This document shows positions 1-4,917 of a DNA stretch of 6,488 nucleotides, one piece after another (positions within the stretch are counted from its first letter, which is position 1; each line of letters opens with the position of its first letter). The notes under the pieces are model-generated. The model saw only the letters and a program-made list of their open reading frames with translations. It did no database searches and was not told the origin of the DNA. The position numbers and the translations under genes were made by a program. The stretch is from an uncultured Oxalobacteraceae bacterium (GTDB taxonomy: Bacteria; Pseudomonadota; Gammaproteobacteria; Burkholderiales; Burkholderiaceae), in assembly GCA_946479255.1 (NCBI GenBank), contig CAMLFK010000278.1, positions 1-6,488 on the forward strand. Reading direction: 5' to 3'.

Positions 1-561
1 CGCGCCGGCATGCTGACCAACCCGCTGCGCGACCGCTTCGGCATCGTGGCGCGGCTGGAGTTTTATAACGCCGCCGAGCTTACCCGCATCGTCACGCGCA
101 GCGCCTCGCTGCTTCATGCACCGATCGTGGAAGAGGGCGCGCGCGAGATTGCCTTGCGTGCACGCGGCACCCCGCGTATTGCCAACCGCCTGCTGCGCCG
201 GGTGCGTGACTATGCCGAGGTCAAGGGCACCGGCGAGATCACCAAGGCGATGGCCGATGCGGCATTGGTCATGCTGGATGTGGATGCCGTCGGCTTCGAC
301 GTGATGGACCGTAAGCTGCTGGAAGCGGTGCTGTTCAAGTTCGGCGGCGGGCCGGTGGGTATCGGCAACCTTGCGGCGGCGATTGGCGAAGAAGTCGACA
401 CCATCGAAGACGTGCTGGAGCCGTTTTTGATTCAGCAGGGATACCTGCAGCGCACCCCGCGCGGACGGATCGCCACGCCGCTAGCGTACCAGCATTTTGG
501 TGTGACGGCGCCGCGAACCAGCCCGACCGGCGACCTATGGGATAACTTGCCGCTCGCTTAG
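1..561 (+). CDS. ruvB: Holliday junction branch migration DNA helicase RuvB, C-terminal half (5' end outside window)
   Basis: RuvB is the AAA+ motor that, as a hexameric ring with RuvA, drives branch migration of Holliday junctions before RuvC cuts them (cytoplasmic recombination and repair). The window holds the last 186 codons of a protein normally about 340-350 residues long; the Walker A and B motifs lie upstream. The reading frame opens with R-A-G, matching the end of the family's TTRAG segment, so the first codon is probably the arginine finger. Next come PLRDRFGIV and the sensor-2 motif GTPRIAN (about codons 56-62 of the fragment), followed by a C-terminal winged-helix domain with [16 protein letters not shown] and [11 protein letters not shown], which is the DNA-binding part. 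The ATG at position 10 is internal, not the start. The TAG stop at 559-561 overlaps the stop of the convergent gene. The C-terminal tail after AYQHFG is a variable extension of about 20 residues. Identification is secure; no sign of damage. Confidence 0.97.
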   Translation, partial: RAGMLTNPLRDRFGIVARLEFYNAAELTRIVTRSASLLHAPIVEEGAREIALRARGTPRIANRLLRRVRDYAEVKGTGEITKAMADAALVMLDVDAVGFDVMDRKLLEAVLFKFGGGPVGIGNLAAAIGEEVDTIEDVLEPFLIQQGYLQRTPRGRIATPLAYQHFGVTAPRTSPTGDLWDNLPLA

Positions 562-2303
562 TGCGGCCTGGTCAGCACGCTGACAAAACGCGCCAGCTCG
601 CCGAAGACGGCAGGGTCGCTTGCCGCGATCTGCTCGACTCGCGCGGCGTAGCGGGGCAAGTCGGCAGGATAGGCACGCGCGGCGCGCCGGAATTGCGCTT
701 TGGCGGCTTCCATCTGCCCATGTTCCGCCAGCAATGCCGCCTGGCGATATTCCACATCCGCCACCGGCGCATAGCGAAGCAGCCGGGTATTGAAAGCCAG
801 CTTCTCGGCAACTGGTGCATCGGCCGCGACAAAGGTGGCCGGTGAAATCAGCTCGGTGATTGGCGTCAGCAAAGGGTTGCCGTGCAGGCGAACGATCATG
901 TCCTGATGCCGCTGGTCATACGGATCTCCACTGTCCTGTCCATAAAACTGTACCGCCAGCGTGTGATAGTCGCGCACCGATTTCCCCATCCATACCGTGA
1001 GCGCACCCAGTACCAGCATGGCGCCGACGCGGGCCAGTGCCGGCAGGCGCGGCATCTGCACCGAACGGTCGACCGTGCCGGCCACGAAGGCCGCGATTCC
1101 CAGGAAGTACGCATAGTGCAGCGGTTGCTCCAGCATGCTGTGGACAAACAGGATGGCCAGCACACTCCACGCCCACAGATACTCGCGGGTTCGAACGCGT
1201 GCCGCCATGCGGCGAACGAACAAGATCGACGGCAGCATCAAGGCCAGCAAGCCGGCCAGGCCGGTCACCGCCAACAACTGCAGGACCAGGTTATGCGCAT
1301 ACTGGTCGACGCCCCACATCTTCATGCCATCGGCCAGCTGGCCAACCTGCATGTCGGCAAAGCGGTCGATCCCGACGCCAAGGAGCGGATGCCCGGCAAA
1401 CATGGTCCATGCGTGCTGCCACAGAAACTGGCGCGGACCGGCCCCCTGGCCGAAGGCCACCAGCCGCGCAAACTGTGGGCCGAGCAAGGAATAGCGGGCC
1501 GCGAACGCTACCGCGCACAGCAGCACCAGACCGCCCGCCAGCAGCAGGGCGGCACGGCGCAGCGAGGCGCCGGTGCAGAACATCCAAGCCGCTCCGATAC
1601 AGCCCAGATACAGAAAACTGCTGCGCGAACCGGACAGCAGCAAGGCCGCCAGCAGGATCAATCCACACAAAACCGACCAGCGGCGTGCCAGCTGGCCATT
1701 GGCATGCGAGTGGGCCACGGCGGCCAAGCCCAGGCCGATATAGGTCGCGAAATGGTTTTGCTGAGCGAGGTTGCCGTAGATGCCGGACCCGGCCGCTACC
1801 GAGGCGGGCGCCAGCACCAGACCTGGAACCAGGTTCCACAGGCCAGCATATTGAAGGAAACCCAGGCAAGCGATGGCTACTGCGCCGGCCAGTACAAAGT
1901 AAGAGAGCATACTCAGCAGCCGCGGCGCGCCGATGGCATCGGCGACATTGCGCCCGATAAGCGTCAGCATGGCGGCCCAGCCAAGATAGGCGGCGAAAAT
2001 GAGTGCGTTGCTGCCATAGGCCAGCGTATCGCCAAACAACTGAAGCAGCACGACGATCGCCAGCGCCAGGGGCGCCAGCGCGACCGGCGGCAGTGACAGC
2101 GCACGTCCTGGCGTCGCCAGCATGCCGATTGCGGCCAGCAGCCCGAGCAGGACCGCCAGCCATTCGGATTCGAAGGAAGGAAGGGGGGGACGATGAACCG
2201 GCACCAGAAAGGGCAGGCTCATCATCAGGCCGGCGGCGAACACCACCGGCCTGAAGCCGCCGATGGCGCCGCCGGGATTACTTGCCGCTGGACTTGCCGA
2301 CAT
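558..2303 (-). CDS. PglL/Wzy_C-family O-oligosaccharyltransferase (O-antigen ligase-like membrane protein)
   Basis: This is a polytopic inner-membrane protein of 581 residues (from ATG 2303) with about 12 hydrophobic segments. Members of this family move a lipid-linked glycan onto periplasmic proteins (PglL/PilO type) or onto lipid A core (WaaL type). Visible signatures, numbered from ATG 2303, are: [14 protein letters not shown] near 176-189, as in the PglL_A region; the Wzy_C-type [10 protein letters not shown] near 224-233; a large periplasmic loop containing [10 protein letters not shown] with the conserved His at about 337, the residue type found essential in PglL and WaaL; and [15 protein letters not shown] near 388-402, which opens the Wzy_C_2 region. 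A soluble TPR-like tail follows (about 500-570). The PglL_A plus Wzy_C_2 combination favours protein glycosylation over LPS ligation, but the substrate is inferred. ATG 2303 lies inside the upstream RCC1 gene (26-base overlap) and has only a weak ribosome site, so translation may be coupled. An in-frame TTG at 2330 would add nine residues. No pilin or glycan-synthesis gene is present here. Confidence 0.88.
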   Translation of the reverse strand: MSASPAASNPGGAIGGFRPVVFAAGLMMSLPFLVPVHRPPLPSFESEWLAVLLGLLAAIGMLATPGRALSLPPVALAPLALAIVVLLQLFGDTLAYGSNALIFAAYLGWAAMLTLIGRNVADAIGAPRLLSMLSYFVLAGAVAIACLGFLQYAGLWNLVPGLVLAPASVAAGSGIYGNLAQQNHFATYIGLGLAAVAHSHANGQLARRWSVLCGLILLAALLLSGSRSSFLYLGCIGAAWMFCTGASLRRAALLLAGGLVLLCAVAFAARYSLLGPQFARLVAFGQGAGPRQFLWQHAWTMFAGHPLLGVGIDRFADMQVGQLADGMKMWGVDQYAHNLVLQLLAVTGLAGLLALMLPSILFVRRMAARVRTREYLWAWSVLAILFVHSMLEQPLHYAYFLGIAAFVAGTVDRSVQMPRLPALARVGAMLVLGALTVWMGKSVRDYHTLAVQFYGQDSGDPYDQRHQDMIVRLHGNPLLTPITELISPATFVAADAPVAEKLAFNTRLLRYAPVADVEYRQAALLAEHGQMEAAKAQFRRAARAYPADLPRYAARVEQIAASDPAVFGELARFVSVLTRPH

Positions 2304-3522
2304 TGATATAGCCGACGCCGGAGAGGCCAATTACCTGAACCGGCAGTTTGGTCGGGCTGGTGGTGTTGTTGCCCAGCTGGCCGCGGCCATTCATGCCGGT
2401 GCTGTACACCGCGCCACCCGAGGTCAGCAGCGAAACCCAGCCGTCGCCCACGGCCAGGCCGACCACGTCGGTGATCGAATTGACCTTGACCGGCACGCTT
2501 GAGGACACCAGGGTGCCGTTGCCGAACTGGCCGCCGGTATTACTGCCCCAGACCCAGACGCTGCCGTCGGTGTACAAGACCGCGCTGTTGAAGGTGCCGG
2601 CCGCGACCGCCTTGACGCCGCTGGCGCCGTTGACCGGGGTTGGCAGGCCGGCCACTGGATGCGGCACGTAGGGCGTGCCGTTCTTGCTGCCCAGCTGTCC
2701 ATAGGTATCCATACCCCAGGTCCACACCGAGCCGTCGCCGCGCAGCGCGATCGCGTGGACCGTGCCTGCCGATACGGACAACACATTGTCCAGGCCGTGG
2801 ACCTTGACCGGTGCGGCAACCGCCGCGGCGCGCGAACCGATGCCCAGCTGGCCGTAGCCATTGCCGCCCCAGCCCCACACCGTGCCGTCATGCTTGATCG
2901 CCAGGTTGAAGTCGGCCCCTGCCGTGACCGCGCGGGTACCTGCCAGTTCCGGCACCACTACCGGCACGGTGCTGGACCTGCCCCCAATGCGGCCCCAGCC
3001 CCATACGGTGCTGGCGTGCGTGACTGCGACGGAGTGCCACTGTCCTGCGCTGATGGCGCGCACGCCGGACAGGCCGCTGACCTTCGCCGGTTTGGCCGAT
3101 CCGTTGTCGATCCTGCCATTGCCCAGCTGGCCAGTGTGGTTGTCGCCCCAGACCCATACCGTGCCGTCCGTGCGCAGCACCGTCGTGTGATAGGCGCCGG
3201 CCTGCACGGCTTTCACAGCCGACATGCCTTCGACCTTGACCGGTACCAGCGACATGCTACGGCCGATCATGCCTGCCTGACCGTATGTATTATTACCCCA
3301 TGCGTACACATCGCCGCGAACGTCCAGCGCGACCGCATGATCGATGCCAGCGGAAAGGCGCTCCGCATCCTCCAGCATCACCGGCGCCGTCAGCATGGAG
3401 CGCGACGAGCCCGACTGCGATCCCATTGCCGGGGCCGAGCCGTCCGAGCCCGCGCCGCAGCCCGCTAAAATTAAACCGGCAGCCACTGCTGCCGCGCATT
3501 GATTCGTCTTTGCCGCCACCAC
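2278..3522 (-). CDS. RCC1-repeat (beta-propeller) lipoprotein
   Basis: From GTG 3522 this encodes 414 residues. The N-terminus reads as a lipoprotein signal peptide: short positive start, a hydrophobic stretch, then LILAGC with the lipidated Cys at residue 22. The +2 residue is Gly, not Asp, which in the E. coli Lol rule favours the outer membrane. A Ser/Gly/Ala/Pro-rich linker follows (about 23-50), then seven RCC1 repeats of about 42-56 residues (about 54-399), each with the pattern V-x-AG-x-x-H-x-x-AL...DG-x-V-W-x-WG-x-N-x-x-GQLG. They should close into a seven-bladed propeller, with a short last strand at 400-414. Bacterial RCC1 proteins are usually binding scaffolds; the ligand is unknown. 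GTG 3522 is chosen over the in-frame TTG at 3555 because AAGGGA lies six bases before it and the promoter start point would leave almost no leader for TTG 3555; GTG 3519 is a further option. It overlaps and probably is co-transcribed with the downstream oligosaccharyltransferase gene. The repeat family is certain; the function is not known. Confidence 0.9.
   Translation of the reverse strand: MVAAKTNQCAAAVAAGLILAGCGAGSDGSAPAMGSQSGSSRSMLTAPVMLEDAERLSAGIDHAVALDVRGDVYAWGNNTYGQAGMIGRSMSLVPVKVEGMSAVKAVQAGAYHTTVLRTDGTVWVWGDNHTGQLGNGRIDNGSAKPAKVSGLSGVRAISAGQWHSVAVTHASTVWGWGRIGGRSSTVPVVVPELAGTRAVTAGADFNLAIKHDGTVWGWGGNGYGQLGIGSRAAAVAAPVKVHGLDNVLSVSAGTVHAIALRGDGSVWTWGMDTYGQLGSKNGTPYVPHPVAGLPTPVNGASGVKAVAAGTFNSAVLYTDGSVWVWGSNTGGQFGNGTLVSSSVPVKVNSITDVVGLAVGDGWVSLLTSGGAVYSTGMNGRGQLGNNTTSPTKLPVQVIGLSGVGYINVGKSSGK
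2326..3363 (-). repeat. Seven tandem RCC1 repeats within the lipoprotein gene
   Basis: Approximate repeat units, read on the minus strand: 3363-3226, 3225-3073, 3072-2947, 2946-2794, 2793-2626, 2625-2476 and 2475-2326. At DNA level the most repeated piece is the GGCCAGCTGGGC core encoding GQLG, seen near 2375, 2690, 2848 and 3122. The units have diverged in sequence, so this is an old protein-domain repeat, not a fresh tandem duplication. Unit three is short (42 residues) because it lacks the GQLGxG segment. Confidence 0.85.
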
Positions 3523-3528
3523 GTTCCG

Positions 3529-3534
3529 TCCCTT
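3529..3534 (-). promoter_or_regulatory. Ribosome binding site deciding the GTG start of the RCC1 lipoprotein
   Basis: AAGGGA on the minus strand ends six bases before GTG 3522 (nine before the adjacent GTG 3519). Nothing comparable precedes the in-frame TTG at 3555. This is the main reason for preferring the shorter protein, whose signal peptide is also more typical for a lipoprotein. Confidence 0.6.
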
Positions 3535-3570
3535 TTTGGATGAACTTATACTCAAGTTTTCTTGGTGGAA

Positions 3571-3598
3571 ATAATATCAGATATTGAATAAAAGTCAA
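3571..3598 (-). promoter_or_regulatory. Sigma-70-type promoter of the RCC1 lipoprotein / oligosaccharyltransferase unit
   Basis: On the minus strand there is TTGACT (3598-3593, five of six to the -35 consensus), a 16-base spacer, and TATTAT (3576-3571, five of six to the -10 consensus) preceded by TG plus one base, an extended -10. Transcription would begin near 3564, giving a leader of about 40 bases to GTG 3522. It sits in the AT-rich intergenic gap between two divergent genes. A small palindrome overlaps its -10 and may be an operator. Predicted from sequence only. Confidence 0.65.
3573..3585. promoter_or_regulatory. Operator-like palindrome over the minus-strand -10 element
   Basis: AATATC-A-GATATT is a perfect 6-1-6 inverted repeat. 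It covers most of the -10 hexamer and the adjacent spacer of the minus-strand promoter, a usual position for a repressor site. The region is AT-rich, so a chance palindrome is possible. A related GATC-A-GATC lies 46 bases away, centre to centre. Confidence 0.35.
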
Positions 3599-3620
3599 CA
3601 ATAAGTGCCTAGCTATGCTT

Positions 3621-3629
3621 GATCAGATC
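3621..3629. promoter_or_regulatory. Second operator-like palindrome, upstream of the UPF0178 gene
   Basis: GATC-A-GATC is a 4-1-4 inverted repeat sharing the core ATCAGAT with the palindrome at 3573-3585. It lies just upstream of TATACT (3632-3637), the best -10 candidate for the plus-strand gene. Short and speculative. Confidence 0.25.
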
Positions 3630-3631
3630 GG

Positions 3632-3637
3632 TATACT
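3632..3637 (+). promoter_or_regulatory. Candidate -10 element of the UPF0178 gene
   Basis: TATACT matches five of six bases of the -10 consensus and would place the transcript start near 3643-3645, about 22 bases before ATG 3666. No good -35 hexamer is seen 16-18 bases upstream, so the promoter is weak, activator-dependent, or elsewhere. Confidence 0.3.
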
Positions 3638-3665
3638 TCGTGCACCGATATAAGTAGGAACACAC

Positions 3666-4127
3666 ATGCAAATCTGGGTCGATGCCGATGCCTGCCCGGC
3701 TGTCATCAAGGACATCCTTTACCGGGTGGCCGAGCGGCTGCAATTGAACGTGACCTTGGTCGCCAACCAGCTGATGCGGGTGCCGCCATCGCGCTTCATC
3801 AGCGCCTTGCAAGTGCCGCAGGGAGCGGACGTGGCCGATGCGGAAATCGTGCGGCTGCTGGCCAAAGGGGACCTGGTGGTGACGGGCGACATTCCGCTGG
3901 CGGCGGACGTGCTGGCCAAAGGCGGCTACGCGCTCAATCCGCGCGGCGAGTTCTACACCGAAGACAATATCGCCCAGCAGCTCACCATGCGCAAGTTCAT
4001 GGAGGAGCTGCGCAGCGGCGGTGTCGATACCGGCGGGCCGGCGCCGTTCGGCCACGCCGACCGGCAGAATTTTGCCAATCAGCTGGACCGGCACCTGGCG
4101 CGGCACGCGCCGAAACGGCCGGCTTGA
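3666..4127 (+). CDS. UPF0178 / DUF188 (YaiI/YqxD) family protein
   Basis: A 153-residue soluble protein, close to the usual family length of about 150. The N-terminus [16 protein letters not shown] is the diagnostic family motif (Asp6 and Asp8 with Cys10-Pro11). Further conserved blocks are [10 protein letters not shown] (Asp55 and Asp58), [19 protein letters not shown] (Asp75) and [14 protein letters not shown] near 89-102. From family knowledge it is grouped with the PIN-like nuclease fold, and the spread acidic residues fit a metal site, but no reaction is established, so I assign none. ATG 3666 has AGGAA five bases upstream (3656-3660). It is divergent from the RCC1 lipoprotein gene, sharing a 143-bp gap, and its TGA stop (4125-4127) lies six bases from the end of the convergent GNAT gene. 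The gene looks intact, and the assignment to family is secure. Confidence 0.95.
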   Translation: MQIWVDADACPAVIKDILYRVAERLQLNVTLVANQLMRVPPSRFISALQVPQGADVADAEIVRLLAKGDLVVTGDIPLAADVLAKGGYALNPRGEFYTEDNIAQQLTMRKFMEELRSGGVDTGGPAPFGHADRQNFANQLDRHLARHAPKRPA

Positions 4128-4133
4128 AGAATT

Positions 4134-4421
4134 TCACACGCTGGCCATGGGCACGTAGATGAGTCCGTGATCTTCCTGACGCTCACCCGCGGCCGTAAAA
4201 CCAAAGGCTGAATAGACCGGCATTGCACCGGGACTGGAGTTGACGGTGAAGCGGCCCGGATTACCATGTGCCCGCGCATGCGCTTTCATCTCCGCCCACA
4301 AGGCCGATGCAATACCCTGGCCCTGAACGCGCGGATCAACGAACAGGTGATAGACGTGGCTGTTGTCGCGCAGCGCCATCACGCCAGCTAACTGGCGGCC
4401 GGAGCGCCGTACCGCCGCCAC
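4134..4421 (-). CDS. GNAT-family N-acetyltransferase, N-terminally truncated (probable remnant)
   Basis: Ninety-five residues from GTG 4421. It carries the acetyl-CoA-binding half of a GNAT fold: strands 3-4 (QLAGVMALRDN, HVYHLFVDP), motif A with Q33-x-x-G36-x-A38 followed by its helix, then FTVNSSPGAMPVYSAFGF with the conserved Tyr70, and the last strand LIYVPM. Related full-length proteins, as I recall them, are about 145-165 residues with the same VNSS...VPVYxxFGF tail, so strand 1, helices 1-2 and part of strand 2 (roughly 50-60 residues) are missing. The frame cannot be extended: the codon two before GTG 4421 is the TGA stop of the DUF2147 gene, in the same frame. I see no missing part in the other frames upstream, because that DNA codes for DUF2147. 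No clear ribosome site precedes the GTG. It is either a 5'-deleted gene or a minimal protein translated by reinitiation; the former seems likelier. Confidence 0.6.
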   Translation of the reverse strand: MAAVRRSGRQLAGVMALRDNSHVYHLFVDPRVQGQGIASALWAEMKAHARAHGNPGRFTVNSSPGAMPVYSAFGFTAAGERQEDHGLIYVPMASV

Positions 4422-4424
4422 GGC

Positions 4425-4880
4425 TCACTGTTCGCGCAGCCAGACCTGTGAGCGGCCCAGCAAGGGCACGCCGATATAGCCGCGCACATCTAACTTGTTG
4501 CCGCTGTCGAGGACTTTGAGCTTGCTCTTGTAGACCTTGCCGTTGTTCGGGTCGAGAATCTCGCCGCCGCCATACTCGGCGTCGCCGGTTTTCTTCAGGC
4601 CGGACATGAACAGCATGCCGACGATGGGCTTGTCCTTCTTGTCGCCTTCGCAGGCCTTGCACAGAGGATTAGCGTCGGCACTGTAGAGTTTTTCGATCCG
4701 GCCCTGCAGTTCGCCATTGACCTCGACGACGCGGATCAGGGCCTTGGGCTTGCCGCTGACGTCGTCGATATTCTTCCACAGGCCGACAGGGGAGGCGTTC
4801 TGCGCTCCCGCTGTCGTTGCCGCCATCAGTACCGCAACTAATCCCGTTCGAATCAATCCTGTTTGAATCAATGCACGCAT
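4425..4880 (-). CDS. DUF2147 domain-containing periplasmic protein
   Basis: A 151-residue secreted protein of unknown function. Residues 1-26 form a signal peptide (hydrophobic stretch, then AGA before Gln27), so the mature protein of about 125 residues should be periplasmic. Domain landmarks are SPVGLWKNIDDVSGKPKALIRV (opening at 30), ELQGRI near 57-62, the pair Cys74-x-x-Cys77 followed by KKDKPIVGM, GGEILDPNNGKVYKSKL in the centre, and the closing RGYIGVPLLGRSQVWLR. These fit the DUF2147 family from end to end, so the gene is complete despite the odd junction after it. The two cysteines could form a disulfide. ATG 4880 has AGGAG six bases upstream (4891-4887), a strong site. It starts 37 bases after the valS stop in the same direction, so it is probably co-transcribed. 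The signal-peptide part contains a 15-base tandem repeat. Confidence 0.9.
   Translation of the reverse strand: MRALIQTGLIRTGLVAVLMAATTAGAQNASPVGLWKNIDDVSGKPKALIRVVEVNGELQGRIEKLYSADANPLCKACEGDKKDKPIVGMLFMSGLKKTGDAEYGGGEILDPNNGKVYKSKLKVLDSGNKLDVRGYIGVPLLGRSQVWLREQ
4843..4872 (-). repeat. 15-bp tandem duplication inside the DUF2147 signal peptide
   Basis: Two adjacent 15-base units (minus strand 4872-4858 and 4857-4843) match at 13 of 15 positions, encoding LIQTG-LIRTG; a partial third start (ATTAGTT) follows. It is in frame, so it lengthens the signal peptide's n/h region by five residues without breaking the gene. Confidence 0.75.
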
Positions 4881-4886
4881 CAGCAG

Positions 4887-4891
4887 CTCCT
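4887..4891 (-). promoter_or_regulatory. Ribosome binding site of the DUF2147 gene
   Basis: AGGAG on the minus strand lies six bases before ATG 4880, within the 37-base valS-DUF2147 gap. No promoter or terminator hairpin is visible in that gap, supporting read-through from valS. Confidence 0.65.
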
Positions 4892-4917
4892 GTAGTGAGA
4901 TAGTCGTCAGTAATGGA

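Noticed and set aside
1037..1960. Further long plus-strand frame and a minus-strand frame at 1291-2163 inside the same gene
   Set aside because: Arg/Pro/Ala-rich shadow translations of the transferase gene in other frames; no family motif and no ribosome site considered convincing.
882..2096. A 404-codon open frame on the plus strand, antisense to the oligosaccharyltransferase gene
   Set aside because: Its product is rich in Gln, His and Arg with no recognisable domain or hydrophobic pattern, as expected from the complement of a GC-rich membrane-protein gene. The minus strand encodes a clear PglL/Wzy_C protein over the same bases.
2326..3363. Periodic repeats that might suggest a CRISPR array or minisatellite
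   Set aside because: Units are coding, diverged and about 126-168 bases long, matching RCC1 protein repeats; no identical short repeats separated by unique spacers.
2659..3468. A 269-codon plus-strand frame antisense to the RCC1 gene
   Set aside because: It simply mirrors the repeated RCC1 DNA, giving periodic but meaningless peptide; the opposite strand has seven clear RCC1 repeats.
3627..3649. Inverted repeat ATCGGT / ACCGAT with an 11-base loop in the UPF0178 leader
   Set aside because: Six-base stem, large loop and no T-run; too weak for a terminator or riboswitch. It overlaps the promoter candidate and may be chance.
3609..4106. A 165-codon minus-strand frame antisense to the UPF0178 gene
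   Set aside because: Shadow of a conserved family gene; its product has no recognisable motif.
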